Both the position numbers and the translations under genes were made by a program. This document shows positions 41,880 through 55,500 of a stretch of DNA of 64,000 nt, one piece after another. Location of the stretch: positions 496,001 to 560,000 of the forward strand of contig WNYE01000001.1 of the NCBI GenBank assembly GCA_021396245.1, in the 5' to 3' direction. Source of the stretch: Sporothrix humicola (lineage: Eukaryota > Ascomycota > Sordariomycetes > Ophiostomatales > Ophiostomataceae). Under the pieces are notes generated by a model. It was not told the DNA's origin. It saw only the letters and a program-made list of their open reading frames with translations, and did not search any database. Each line of letters starts with the position of its first letter. The stretch's first letter is position 1.

Positions 41880-44457
41880 TCACTCTTCATCTTCACTCAC
41901 GCACCACTCGTCGACCTCGTCGTCCCAGCTCTCGCCCAAATCTGCCCACCCAGACGCCCACCGGCGTCCCTCACTTTCGCCACCGCTGCGCAGAGCCGCC
42001 GCCTTTTCACGCTCCTCACGCCAGCACCGGATGATATTGTCGTCGCCCACCGAGACAAGACTGCCGTCGTGGGTCCAGCATACGGCACCGACCTCCTTGT
42101 TCTCGTGGCCGCGCACTAGGGCCGTGCCGTTGCGCACAATCGGGATCGTGTCGACCAGGCGGCCGTGCATGCTGGACATGCTGTTGGTGCGGAAGAGACC
42201 AGGGCGGCGGGGGCCTGCACCTGCCGCGGATGTTGCAGCACTGAAGTCGTTCTCTGCTGTGGCCAACGGACGAGGCAGCGAGCCAGACCGTACAAAGGGC
42301 GAGGTAAAGACCGGAGGGGCACTGCTTTCCTGGCCAAAGACTGGGTTGCGGTCGTCGTTATGATCACCGCCCCCCAAGAAGTAGCGCTCGTCAGTCGGGA
42401 ACAAAACGGCACAGCCGTCACTGCTGCCCACGGCTAGCAGTTCAGGGCGGCCCTCCTTGGCGGGGCGGACGGCCGTCTTGACATAGAACGAGGTGGCGTG
42501 GAACTTTTCGTGGCGGAAGCCGTACAGCGGGCCTAGGCCTTCCTGCACAGCCCCATTGCGGCGCCGCGGGTGGCTGTCGTTGGTCTTGGACGAGAGCTCG
42601 GGCGCAGAGCCGAGGACGAGGTGGGCCGTCGAGTAGGCATAGACCGTGTTGTCTTTGCACAGCCCATACAAACGAGACCCGTCCGTGCTCAGGCTCATCG
42701 ACGACATGCCAAACGGCCGCCACTGTGAGTGGCTCTCGGGCGGCGCAGTCGCCGAGATCGGATTGTTGGCGCTGGCTTTCTGTCGCGAGCTGTGCACGCT
42801 GCGAATGTCCCAGAGCTTGATGGACGCGTCGGCCTCGCAGGCAGATAAGAGGAGATGCTCCTTGCCGGGCGGCAAGAACTGGATGGCCGTCACGGACACC
42901 TCACCGACACGGCCGGGCTCTTCCCAGCGTGTTACGGTAGTATTCGAGACGTCTGCCAGCACAGCTGCCTGCATGGCTTTGCGCGTCTGGCGGGTTGCAC
43001 GTGTCGTCATCCGTGCATGGGCGTCAAAGATGCTGTTGACCACACAGCCCTGGCTGACTCTTTTGGGCAGAGCGTAGTGCAAGTTGTGTGCTCTGTCCTC
43101 AACAGTAAACTCCTGGGCGGGCCCGCCTCGGCAGCGGAGATCCCAAATCTTGACGCTGCCGTCACGGCCCGACGTTGCAAGAACATTGCCAGAGCCTTTG
43201 CCGGGCTGGAAGCGGACCTGTTTGAGGGATGCAGTGTGGTGGTCGAGGATCGAGATGGGCGTTTGGGTCATCATATCAATGACTTTGCCGGTTTGGTCTC
43301 CGGAGGCCGTGGCCAAGAGGTAGTCGTCGTCGGAGAAGGCGAGATCGATGACGGCATTGCTGTGGGCCGGGAAAGAGACGTAGATGTCACTAAAGGAGGT
43401 AGATTCTTTGCCATATCTTTGAGAGTCAGTGTCGAGAAGGCGAACACGGCCTTCTTCGTCGCCAATCGCAACAAGACCGTTAGCTGTGAAGTGTTAGTGA
43501 GAAGTACTTGTAACACGACGCTTATAGAGGGATTGGTATGACGTACTGTTGCAAGCAGCTGCACAGAATGGAATGCAGCGGCCATTCGGGTCATCGTGGC
43601 TGGAGCAGTAATGGAGGTCGTCGTGGGAGCTGTAAAAGTCGGAAGTCTCGATTCTCCAGTCTGGAGGAAATGTTAGCTTATAAAATACGTATATATTGAA
43701 AGTATTGTCGAGACATACCTGCGACTGGTTGGGCAACACGCATGTTGCCTGTTTTTGGCATCATGCCTGTCTCTCGTTGAAGAAGCTGTCCGGCAAAGCC
43801 CTGCTCGGCCAATGTGATTGTCCGTTTAAAGGATGGGCCATAAAAAGGAAGCTCTGGCTCGTCCTCAGACATGGCCAATTCATCCTCTTCTTCATAAGAT
43901 TCTGGCTCGTCGACAATGGCTGGAAGCGGCGAAGAGGCCAGTGGGCTCAGCAACATCGAAGCCATGTCGGCCTTTGACACGGGCTCTGGCGTCACGGCAC
44001 CATGGAAGATAGAGGTTGGCCGTAGAGGCGACGTCCCCGGAGTCTGATGACCAGTCTTGCGTCGTTTTGTAGTTCGAGGAGAAGGCAGCGCTTCGGGGCA
44101 CCGGTTGCTCTTATCGCGTGCCGCGAGCGGACTGGAATTGAAGCTGATTGGTAGTGGACTGCTGGACGGTGTCTGGTTCCTGTTAAGAGCCCTTGCCGTC
44201 AGATCACGGAGAGCTCGTCGAGCGGCACTGGGATCGGCTGAGACGCGAGATCGAGGTGTAAAGAAGCGGCGGAATTTGCGAGGCGTAATTGACGGTTGAC
44301 GGCGTTCTTTGCCGCCTGCTTCGACTTCGACAAACGTCGGAGCCGCCATCCGCGGCGGTGAGGACATGAGCATCATGGCGGTGGTAGAGGCATCATCTTT
44401 GCGAGATTGGGCCAGGACAGGGTCGACGGCAGATGGAGAACTGCTGTTTTCTGCCAT
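41880..44457 (-). CDS. CDT2: WD40 substrate receptor Cdt2/DTL of CRL4 ubiquitin ligase
   Basis: Exons are 44457-43719, 43660-43547 and 43483-41880 (818 residues), with introns of 58 and 63 bp. Joints read VAGDWRIE and CNSTNGLVA. After an N-terminal disordered segment of about 240 residues the WD repeats begin: GLVAIGDEEGRVRLLDT, SNAVIDLAFSDDDYLLATASGDQ, LATSGRDGSVKIWD, then SACEADASIKLWD. Inserts separate later blades, and the last is VSVGDDNIIRCWRE. This order is that of Cdt2, which recruits PCNA-bound Cdt1 and Spd1-type substrates to Cul4-Ddb1 in S phase. The acidic C-terminus lacks an obvious PIP box. Confidence 0.85.
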
Positions 44458-45584
44458 GGTGGTCCTGCCCTATCACAGCAGAACCAGATTGCATAAGATG
44501 GGATCAAAGAAGGAAAAGCAATAGGTAGTGCCCAGAGTTGTTGTCGTCGGGCGTGGCTAGATATGGGCTACAAAGTCGGATGAGGTCAAGATGAAGACTA
44601 AAGATGAAGGTTGAAGAACGCTTGAGAGGCAAATTGACAGAGATGAAGAATGCAGGAAAGAGGCAAGGGAAAACGGGAATGGAGCATGGTGGGCTCTTTC
44701 CAGAATATCAATTAACGCGGCGACGAGCTTGGCCACCGCGGAAAGTCGTGTGGCGGGGAAGGCACGACCGGTAGCAAGGCCTGCGGACGTGCAGGTGCAG
44801 GCGTCTATGGGGCGAAGACGCTCGTTTTGCGTATCCTGGCAGGGAAGGGACGCGATGGACACGCTGAACACGCTGGACACACGCGCTCACTTTAAGATGT
44901 CGCGAGCACTTACAGCATGGGCCAATCAGAGGGCGCCGTTGTGACCAAAGCTCTTGCCTTTTGCGGGTCGCCTCCATTCCCAGGGCGCCTTCGGCCAGGG
45001 TGTCGCACATTGATGGAAAGGGAGGCAATTAAATTGACGGGGAATAAGACGCTGAGAGTGTAAAGGGATCTCAGTATTTCGACTTGTCTTTTATTCGATT
45101 GTGTTTTCCCTTTGAAAACGTGGAAAACAGACTGTTGACAGACAACTTCCATGCTTAGTCATTTTCGAGATGCGGCCCATCGCGGTTTCCCGAAACACTG
45201 TTGGTTTGGCCCACTGTTCGCACCGCGTTACCCCCACTTTTGCATTATCGCCCGCGTTTATTGGCGGTGAGGCGATAAGGCCGATACGATAAAGGGCGAT
45301 AAAAAAAAAAAAACTGACAGGGGAAAAGCAGAAAAGCGAAAGGCGGGAGGAAATTTTAGAGTGCAACAGCCTGGGCCTAGCAAAAAGAAAAGACCGAAAA
45401 AAGTGAAGCATCTTCAAATCAACGTCGGTCTTTTCCACCACGACCAACGAGGTGCATTTCGAGCCCTCGCCGACGACTTTTACAGATCGAACCGAAACTT
45501 AGACGAAATCGAAGACTCCTTTAACCTCAATCGTACTTCGACAACACTTATTCTTCCTTCCGCTTCGCTTCGGCCGCCGTCAAG
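44458..45584. promoter_or_regulatory. Divergent promoter of CDT2 and SPB1
   Basis: No gene here. ACGCGG at about 44715 and ACGCGC at about 44880 are MCB-like words upstream of CDT2, which is an MBF-controlled gene in fission yeast. A 12-A run is near 45301. Confidence 0.3.
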
Positions 45585-48225
45585 ATGGTCGAGAAGAAGC
45601 ACGGCAAGGGCCGTTTGGACAAGTGGTACAAGCTGGCCAAGGAGAAAGGCTACCGTGCCCGTGCCGCTTTCAAGCTGATCCAGCTGAACAAGAAATATGG
45701 CTTCCTCGAGAACAGCAAGGTCGTCCTCGATCTGTGCGCAGCGCCAGGTGTATGTGCCATCTATTTACCTCGTTTTTACCTGCTCCTCGCTAACTTTGTA
45801 GTCCTGGTGTCAAGTCGCTGTCGAGACAATGCCGGCCAACGGCATCATCATCGGTGTCGATCTCTCGCCCATCAAGCCGATCCCCAAAGTCATCACCTTC
45901 CAGAGCGACATCACAACCGAAAAGTGCCGCGCGACCATCCGGCAGCACCTCAAGACCTGGAAAGCCGACACAGTCCTGCACGACGGTGCGCCCAATGTCG
46001 GTACGGCCTGGATTCAGGATTCGTTCAACCAGTCGGAGCTGGTGCTACAGTCGATGAAGCTGGCGACGGAGTTTCTGGTCGAGGGCGGCACGTTTGTGAC
46101 CAAGGTTTTCCGGTCCAAAGACTACAACTCGCTGCTGTGGGTGTTCAACCAGCTGTTTGCCAAGGTCGAGGCCACCAAGCCGCCGTCGTCGCGTAACGTT
46201 TCGGCCGAGATTTTCGTCGTGTGCCGCGGGTTCAAGGCGCCGAAACGCATCGACCCCCGCTTCCTGGACCCCAAGGCCGTCTTTGCCGAGCTCTCGGATC
46301 CGACGCCCAACAACGAGGCCCGTGTTTTCAACCCCGAGATCAAGAAGCGCAAGCGTGACGGTTACGAGGAGGGCAACTACACGCTGTACAAGGAAATGCC
46401 GGCGAGCGAGTTTATCCAGACGACGGACCCGATTGCCGTGCTGGGTCAGTATAATACGTTGACGTTTGACCAGCCGAAAAACGGCGACGTGGCCCTCGCT
46501 GCGCTCGCCAAGATGGTCGAGACCACCGACGAAATCCGCCGGTTGTGCACGGATCTGCGCGTGCTGAGCCGCAAGGACTTCAAGATGCTGCTGAGCTGGC
46601 GTCTGCGGGTGCGCGAGCGGTTTGGCTTCCCGACGAAGAAGACGGCGCCCAAGCCGCTGTCCGAAGAGGCAGCCGCATCGGTCGACGACATGGACGAGGA
46701 GACCAAGATCCAGAAAGAACTCCAAGAAATGCGCGACCGCGCCAACAGCAAAAACAAGCGCAAGAAGCGGCGCGACAACGAGCAGAAGCAAAAGGAGATT
46801 GTGCGCATGCAGCTCAACATGACGGCGCCCATGGACATTGGCATGGAGCAGGCCGACGCCATGGGCGAGGGCGCGCTGTTCGGCCTCAAGAAGATTGACA
46901 AGACGACGGCGCTGCAGCGCATTGCTCGCGGCAAGATGGCCACGATCAACCCGGAAAAGGTCGAGGACGAGGAGAACGACAGTGGCTTGGGTTCGTCTGC
47001 CGATACGGACGATGAAGATGACGACGAGGACCGTCTGGAGCGCGAGCTGGACGGCCAGTACGACCAGTACCAGGAGCGCCGGGCAGCCGTGGATGCCAAG
47101 CACCGGGCCAAGAAGGCGCGCGAGCACGGCGACGACGCCGAGTGGGAGGGCGTGTCGGCGGGCGAGAGCGACATTGATGACAGCGACGGCGATCTGGAGG
47201 AGGACAGCAGCGACGATGACAAGGCGGGCGAGTCTGGCCCCACCAAGTCTTTGCTGACCGACCTCGACAACAGCGCACCCAACAAGAGCGGCCTGTCGAA
47301 ACGCGCCCAGGACTTCTTCAGCCGGTCCGAGTTTGCTGATATCATGGGCGAGGACGAGCTTGAGGAGGAGGACGACGAGGAGGAGGAAGAAGAAGAGGAA
47401 GAGGACGACGGCGAGTACGAGGAGGTTCAGAATGCCGAGGAGGTGGAGGAGATTGAGATTGACGAGAACGAGGAGGATGCTGAGGAAGATGGAGAGGAAG
47501 AGTCGGACGACGACATTATGCCCACAAAGCAAGAGGTCGGCTCCGACGACGAGGACACTGGCAACTTTGAGGTCGTCAGGCGCAAGCGCAACGTCGGCGA
47601 GGACGAGGACGACTGGGAGGACGAGGACAAACGCCGCGCTGCTGCCGACGACAAAGTAGGCGTCGACATTATCACGGCCGAGATGATGACGCTCGCCCAC
47701 GACCTGGCGCTCGGCCGCAAGACTAAGCAGGACGTCGTCGACGACTTGTACAACCGCCGCGCGTTCCGCGACAAGGATGGCCTGCCCGACTGGTTCCTCG
47801 ACGACGAGTCCAAGCACGACAAGGTCCAGCGGCCCATCACCAAGGCGGCCGCCGACGCCATCAAGGAAAAGATGCGCGCCCTCAACGCGCGCCCCATCAA
47901 GAAGGTCCGCGAGGCGCAGGCGCGCAAGAAGTTCAAGGCCGCCCAGAAGCTCGAGAAGCTCAAGAAGAAGTCGGAGATGCTGCTCGCCGACGAGGGCCTG
48001 ACCGAGAAGGAAAAGGGCGACTCCATCAGCAAGATGCTGCAAAAGGCCGCCAAGAAGAAGCCGCATATCCCCAAGAAGGTCGTTGTGGCCCGCGGCTCCA
48101 ACCGCGGTATCCAGGGCCGGCCCAAGGGCGTCAAGGGCCGCTACAAGATTGTGGATCCGCGCATGAAGAAGGACACGAGAGGTCTGAAGCGGGCAGCCCA
48201 GCGCGGCAACAAGAGACGGAAGTGA
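45585..48225 (+). CDS. SPB1: 27S pre-rRNA (guanosine-2'-O)-methyltransferase Spb1
   Basis: Exons are 45585-45749 and 45802-48225 (862 residues). The 52-bp intron (GTATGT, CTAAC, TTGTAG) falls inside the SAM motif, joining LCAAPG to SWCQVA. The FtsJ domain carries the K-D-K-E tetrad: Lys in AAFKLIQLN, Asp in DGAPNVG, Lys in VTKVF and Glu in SAEIFVV. A DUF3381 middle follows, then a very acidic central region (residues about 470-690) and the basic Spb1_C end (RPKGVKGRYKIVDPRMKKD). In the nucleolus it methylates the A-loop guanosine of 25S rRNA and is needed for 60S assembly. Length is close to yeast Spb1. Confidence 0.95.
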
Positions 48226-48388
48226 AGCGGTCTTTTTGTGTAAAAAGTGGCATTGTATTTTGGGTATCTAGATTTCTACAGCAGATGTTCCATCGTGCAT
48301 TTATCGGCGTTGGCATTTTGTATCCCTTTTCTTCTGTTTCTTCTTCTTCGTTTATAAAAAGTTGATTGTTTTCTTTCATCATAATTCA

Positions 48389-49550
48389 TCACCTTTTGCT
48401 TTGGTATACTGACTTGACAAAGGATATCAATGGTAATAATGGCCCAGTGAATTCCATGTCGTACCTAGATGATTAGTTGTCTGACTCAATGCGATATGCC
48501 GTTTGCAAAGACTCACCAATAGTTGACTGCAACACAGATGCCTTCCTCAGATGCAGACTGTGATACTTTGTGGTACCACATTGCTGGTAGGTAGAGCATG
48601 TCACCGGGATTCAGTGTCACACGCATCGGTTCAGCCAGACTGGAATATGGGGTGGTGTTTGTTTCGGGATTATCTGGATCCCAGACGGCAAAGGGGACAG
48701 TGTTTTCTGTCTCGCCGGCTTCTTGCTGTGCCTCGTCCAACTCTTCTTTTACCATCATCAGGCTATTGTCCGCCCGAGTGTAGTTGTACTGCGTCAATGG
48801 CTGTTCGTTGACACAGGGCTGACATAATGGAGGCAACAGGACAAAATGCTTCTGGCCGAGAACCTGCACATAAATGTTCTCGTAATTGTCGCGGTGCATC
48901 GCCGTGACCGAGTGCGAGTTGCCGATCCACAGGTTGATGGCCTCGGGCTCTCGCTGGAGGGCAATCCTTGCGAACGGGATGTCTTTGTGGACGTGTGCAA
49001 AGACGGATGCATATTCATGGCGCAAATTGTCATTCTCTGAATACCGTTAGTATTGGAGTCTTGATGTTGCATTGCCGGCTGGTGGCCTGATCTGAGACTC
49101 ACGAGTTTGAGCATAACGGGTCTCGGCACCGTTGGGCAGCTGGCCCTTTTCCTGCTTCACGACATAGTCGAGGAACTCTGGAAATGCCTGGTCCTCTTCC
49201 CATGGTTTGGCAAACACAACCTCGCCGTCTGGCCCTGGTGTCGGTGCATCGGCCAATCTGTGCGGTTAGCTAAAGGTCACGAGCAGGGGAATGATGGGCA
49301 GCACTGACCCATTCGGTGTCACGGCAACGTTGACAGTGTGTTCGGCCAGCGTCCTCCGCAAAAACGGCACAGACCAGTTTCGTACTGCCGGCCAGGTTGC
49401 CGCGCCGCGCCGGACGACAAAGGGCGTGTTGCGGGCGACATAGCGCATAAACTCGAGCGGGCTCGGCTCAGTACCCCCGTCGTCGAGCTCGTCGATTATG
49501 CAGCCATTGAGTTCAAAGTAGCTCGTGATGAGTTCAGTAATTGGGTCCAT
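48389..49550 (-). CDS. JmjC hydroxylase, JMJD7-like
   Basis: Four exons: 49550-49309, 49257-49103, 49036-48517 and 48464-48389 (330 residues), with introns of 51, 45, 66 and a donor GTCAGT, GTGAGT and GTGAGT in order; actual intron spans are 49258-49308, 49037-49102 and 48465-48516. The cupin-8/JmjC fold shows HRDNYEN (iron ligands His and Asp near residue 180), KHFVLLPP and the distal His in MWYHKVSQ, then VNYWYDMEF. JMJD7 proteins are Fe(II)/2-oxoglutarate lysyl hydroxylases acting on DRG GTPases. The N-terminal NTPFVVRRG and the length agree with that group. Substrate in fungi is inferred. Confidence 0.88.
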
Positions 49551-52500
49551 GATGCGTCTTTCGAAGGGGTGTGCTGTTGGGTCCGGCGACGGAAGGCAGA
49601 AGACGTTTGCACTTTCCCACGTGGCAGTCAGACAGAAAAAAAGAAAGCAGGCGCGACCAAGGTGGGGCAGCGCCTGCCACTACGATGGCCTGATTCTCTG
49701 GAGTACAGTGAAGCTCAACATTGCTCTTCAATCCAGCAGTATTCTTAAAGACACACGATCATGAACATCCGATAATGTCAATGGTGATACTTGACTAGTT
49801 GTAGTTGTACCCTCATTCAGGCCCGACGGAGTTTTGCTGTCTGAATATGGCTGATCTTTTCAAGGGCGTTACGCTGATCGCTCCTGCCGACGCATTTTAC
49901 TTGCCGAGATACAATGTGGGATTATCTGACTGCTTTTGAGCAAGTCAGTCAGCCAGACACACCTTCCCTGCGAACCGTGATTGACACTCGACATTCGCAC
50001 TTTCCCATTCTTGCGATCATGGGAAAGTCGAGCGGGAAGGAGCGGCATTGGTCTTTCCTATCCTCTGTATCTAGACGAGATTACCCCTGAGTGCCGTCAT
50101 CCTCCCACTTTCTCATCTTCTCACTTTTGTTTTTGGCCAGCCTTTACCGCAATTTGAATCTACATCGTATTATCACTTTTGCCATTTCGCTTGCACAAGC
50201 GTGAGGCTTGTGCCCTGCGTTTTCGTATCACGGACTCTGGCGATAGCCGAAACGGATCGAAATGGACTCTCTTCGCCTAAACCTTCTTCGTTTTCAGGCC
50301 CGGCGCACATTGGGCTCACCGGCTCGCACATATTGTGTTACCAGCAAATCTGCACTCGTCAGCTTGTGCATTCGTCACACGACAGCGAGAGAGAAGCACG
50401 AAAGAAGCAGAAGCGCACAATGAGACGAGGACGACGTCGACAGCACCGAAAAACGAGGAAAAGAGGAAACGAGAAAACGACGACGGCGAACAACAAAAGA
50501 AGGACAGTATTGCCCAGTCTAGGAACACGTCTGCGCTGTTTCACGCTCTGGCTTGGCCCTGTTTCGATTTGGCAGTGGCTTGAGCTGGGAAAAGAGAAAA
50601 AGAGGAAGCCAGAAAGAAATAAAGAGAAAAAGGTCTGGGCCCGCCCATGAAGAGCGCCGCAACGCCCCTTGCTTCTCCCGCGTTCTATTGATTCTCGTGA
50701 GTTTCTTTTCCCGTTTGCTGTTTTCTGTTTTCTGCATCTCCATGGCTGCACATCACAACTGACATCGAGATCCGTCCAGCATTATGCTCCATCAAAGTCA
50801 GCACGCCTTGCCGAATTTGCCAGTCGTCGGTTTCCCTGAATGGCTATTTTCTCATCGAATTCTGCAGCTTTCCCCTCCGTTTCATTTCGTCCGGTTTTCA
50901 CACCCACCTGTTCCCTTTTCTCTCACTGCTTTCGAATAGGGTCTCCGCTTGAGCGCGCTTCAGCTCGGCCCCTCTCCCAGTGGTCGGATCCATCGCTACG
51001 TCGCAACAGCCTGGTGCTTTGACCCTTTTTTGGAGCCCTTGATACACACTTTTGCTGGCTTGTATCGGGTTTTGCCATCGGAAACTCGCAAATGCCCATC
51101 TTTCTTGACACGGTTTTCTCTCCCGCCTTTTCCCAGAGCTTTTCGTGGGATCCCTCTGTGGGATTTGCCCTCGCGTTTCGAGGTTTCCCGTCTTTTCTCC
51201 TTGCCCAATTGCCAATTGCGACACAACGCTCCTCTCTAAATTAATGAGTTCCTGCATCCCCTGTCTGGGGTGGCACCATTTGGAGCATCGAACAGCAGAC
51301 GTCCTGCAAGCTTCCCAGTGTGGATTTGCACGCACGTCGTAGCTGAATTCGTTTGACCACTTTTCAACCGCATTTGACCATATTTTGACTTCTTTCGACC
51401 ACATTTTCACCACAAAACACCCAGAACGCCCACTTCCAGCCCGCTGATATTTAGCGCCACTTTCCGCGTTATTGGTAACTCTTGTCTCTGCTCCTTTTTT
51501 CGAGTATCTGCTTGCACGACCTGAGCTGTTTTTCGCCGACCTTTCACATTCAAAGCTGTATCAATCTCACGCTCACCTCGTCGACCTCCTCTTGCCTTTT
51601 TGCTGTCCGCGCAACCCAGCTTGACGACACTCGAACGTGTGGACAAGACAAGACCAAACCTTGTTCGCATTAGCGGCGACGGCTCCTTGGAATTCCGGGT
51701 GGCCTGTTCTTCTCAAAGTTGTGGGCTGCTCCTTGCTAGCATGCTTTCTTCAGTCCGGACAAAGACTCAATTTTCAATCGCTCACACGCGCGCAGACCGA
51801 CAAAATCCAAATCCAAAACCAAGACCACACGACGCCAATTTGAAGCCACAAAACCACGGACCAGGCGAACACATTGTTCTTTTCTCTACTTGTCTTGGAA
51901 CATTCTTGCCTTGACAAGTCTCTGTCGTCCCAGGTCCAAAGGTCCCAAAAAGACACCAGAAAAATCTAAGACCCAAGTGTATGGAGCTGAAGCTCCGTCG
52001 TCTCCCTCGTTTCTTCTCTCCCTCCCCGCCTCCTCGAGCATGTGCTGTGGACTAGACCACGCTACGGAATGATCCACGTCGTCTTTGGCACTATTGTCTG
52101 GCCGGGCTAGATCCCAGCCCATCCCAACTGTCGTTTCTCAACCGGCTTGACTGGCTTGACCTGGCCTGGTCTCGTTGGCCTTGTTGGATCGCCGATCATT
52201 TGGCGGGATGACGCTGACGGTGCCATACTAAACCAACTACACCTTTTCTCACCTTTCCATCTCTGTTGAACCTCCCTCTCTTTGACTACAACCTTTTGGC
52301 TTGGAAAGCTTTTTCTCGCGACCACATCGAAGATTGCACTTCTTTCGTCGCCGATGCGACTCTGGAATCGAATGCGCTCATCCATCTACGCCACTGTCAC
52401 CTTATTTTCTCCTTCTTCCTTGCCTCGCATGGCAGCCAGCTTTAGTCTTCTGCAACGACTCACCGGTTGACGACTTGCCTCCCATGCTTCGTTTCCCCAT

Positions 52501-52566
52501 GTCGCATCCCACATCGCCCTGGGCTTCTCTCCTTTGTACCTTTGGCTCGCTGCAACCACCGCAGTG
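49551..52566. promoter_or_regulatory. 3.0-kb divergent gene-free region upstream of SCAP
   Basis: Open frames up to about 170 codons lack domains. A degenerate 20-bp repeat with GACCA cores lies at 51351-51413. The region may hold long 5' leaders; I see no RNA gene. Confidence 0.35.
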
Positions 52567-55500
52567 ATGCTCTGGTACTTTCTCTATCCGTTGCGCGGGT
52601 AAGTTCTTCATCTTGGTTATGTAACTTCCTCATCCTATAAAATACCGCTCGACTAACTGTTCTCCAGGACGACGAGCGCCCCGAATCTGGAGCCTAGCAA
52701 CCCTCTTCGCAAGATTCTCACCCGTTATGGCGTCTACGTCGCACGAAATATTGCGACGACCCTTATCATCTCGGTAGCTGTCGCTACTGCTCTCCTCTAC
52801 CCCATCCCCTTCCTCTACACGAGCGACTTTGCCAGCGGCGCCTCTGGTCTGCCGCATCATGTGTGGACTAATGCGCAGCCGATGAAGGGCAGCCTTGCTG
52901 CTGCCGTGGAACCCGATGTCTTTATGCGCTCCATATGGGTCCACGGCAGCTACATGAAAGCCCTCGAGCGCGACGTTCTACTGGGCGCCCTCGAGCTCCA
53001 GGACGAGATACTTGGGTCGACAAAGAACTTCGACCCACGGAGCCTGTCCAACAGAATCACCCTCGAAAATCCCCTGGCCGACCTAACCGTCTTCGAGCGC
53101 GACGCTTTCCACGTTGTCAACGGCCTGACGAACCAGTCTTGGTTCTTCCACTCACCGCTGCTCTACTGGATGGGTGACCACGACACGATCGAAAACGACC
53201 CGGATATCCTCGGCACAGTCAACGAGCACAAGAACCAGCACACGTCCGTGAACGTCACTCTGCGACACTCGGTCGTCTTCAGCGGCAAACGGTTCGAAGA
53301 CCGCGCACTCGTCGCTGCCGACGCTCTCGTTATTACTCTGATTCATCTGCGCGACTCCCCCGTTGGCCGGCAATGGGAGCGCAAAGTGGCCGACCTGGCC
53401 AACCACGCAACAGACAAGTGGGATGTATACCCAAGCGACGCGCGTAACCTGTCGAGCCAGCTGTACGAGTTCCAGTTCCTGCCCATCTCCATCCAAGACT
53501 CGGTCATGCTGGCCCTCGCCTACAGTGTGACCTTTGTCTACCTGATCCAAAACCTCTCGAAACTGCCGGCCATCAAGTCCCGGCCGGGCCTGATTTTGAC
53601 GGTCATCGCCCAGATCTTTGTGTCAATAATGTCGAGCTTTACCGTGTGCGCCATCCTCAAGGTCGACTTATCTCGCATCCCACGTGCGGCTTATCCGATC
53701 GTCATTGTCTCCATGAGCTTGGAGAACATGCTGCGACTGATCAAGGGAGTGATTGCGACGAACCTGGAGGAAAGCACGAGCAGCCGCATCGGCACAGCGT
53801 TTGGTAAAACTACACACATTGCCTTTGCAAGTGTCATGGAGCACTTGTTGTTACTATGGGGTATCTCCAAGCTTGTCACATCGGGCCTCTCCGATTTCTG
53901 CGCGTTCCTCGCCATTGCCATTGTATTCGACTTTTTCTACCTCTCCACATTCTTCCTTTCCGTTCTGAGTGTCGAGGTCCGGCGCTCTGAGCTTTCCGAA
54001 ATTATCGAGAAATCATCATCAAACTGGCGCAACAACCAACCCTCGGGCCAGTCTTTTTATGCGTCTGACTTTAGGGCACCACAACATTCGTCACAGTCGA
54101 TACCCCGCCAATCGTGGATTGCCGCCGTTCTCGAAGGCCGCATCGATATATCAACTCGCATTGCCGGCACCATTATCATGCTCGGCTTTGTCATTATTGC
54201 CCAGTGGCACTTCTTTGAGAACGAGAGCATGTCGCGCACCTTTGGCCGCCTGTTCACGTTCGGAATGGGTTATGGAGACAATTCCGGGAACAACCTGACA
54301 GACTGGGCCACGTCCCAACTCCACGATCTTCATCAGGCCCGTAGCCCAACATCGTGGCTTCGTCTCCAAGACCATGAGACGGCGCAAGAAGTCATTAACG
54401 TGGTGAAGCCGTGGGCCCATAGCTATATTGCCCGTGTCTACGAGCCACTCGTCCTGGTGCTCAAGGGTAGCGACCGCATGCCGTCCGTCACCGAGCGCCC
54501 GTTCCTGCCTGCCGTGTACGACTTTGTGCGCCACCAATCAAAACCATTCTTGGTAACGATTCTTGTCTTTACCGCCGCCATGCGCATCTTTGTCAACTAC
54601 CTTTTGTGGGACGAGATGGGCGATCAGGATAACGAGACTGACTCGCCCAACGAGCCGATACTGTCTGTCAAGACCATGGACCAGGGTCATGCCCTCGATG
54701 TAGCATTGCTGGCAGCATCTTCTGACGGCCTCGTCGTATCGGTTGGCCTGGACCGCTGGATCCGGGTCTGGAACGTGCCCTTTGGCGGCATGAGCTATTT
54801 GTTGACCAAGCACGACGCACCGTCAGACGTGCCCTTCCCCGTCCTGGCACTCGCCATCGACGACGATTCGATGTGGCTGGCTATCCTGTCGTCCTACATG
54901 GTCATGCTGTGGAACCTCGAGTCCAAGGAATGGGGCCCGTCGATTGCCGTGGACTTGTGCGGCCAGAAGCCCGAGGCGTTCTTCTTCACGTCGAACCAAA
55001 AGACTGGGCTGGCGCACTCGCTCGTCGTGGTCCGGCGCAACGGCACGCTCGCCGAGCTGTGGGCAGAGACGGGCGAAGCGCTCGACAGCCCCATTTGCAA
55101 GAGCCCGCTGCTATGCGCCGTGCCTCTGCAGCCACTGCACTCGTCGTCGCCGTCTACAGCCACAGTGCCCCATTCGGGCGGCCTGGTGATTATCACCATC
55201 TCCCGAAACGGCTGCATCCACCGTGTCACACCTGTAGGTGACGGTGACTGTTGGATCTCTGAAGAGATTAAACAGCAGGCCGATAAGGAAGAGCACGCCC
55301 ACTCGGTCGTGGCCCTCCCGCTCTTCTCGGCCTACCTGGTTGTCCGGCCGCACTCAGTTGACCTTGTCGACCTCGCCACGTCCGAGACGCTGCACACATT
55401 CGTGTCGCACTCGCAGATCCGGCCGCGTTCGCTGCGCTACCTTTCGTCAACACGGCGGCACTCCCAGCGGGGCTCGCCCGAGCTGAGTTACTTTAGCCTC

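Noticed and set aside
46045..48066. 673-codon frame antisense to SPB1
   Set aside because: It mirrors the acidic and basic codons of Spb1; the sense strand has clear FtsJ and Spb1_C domains.
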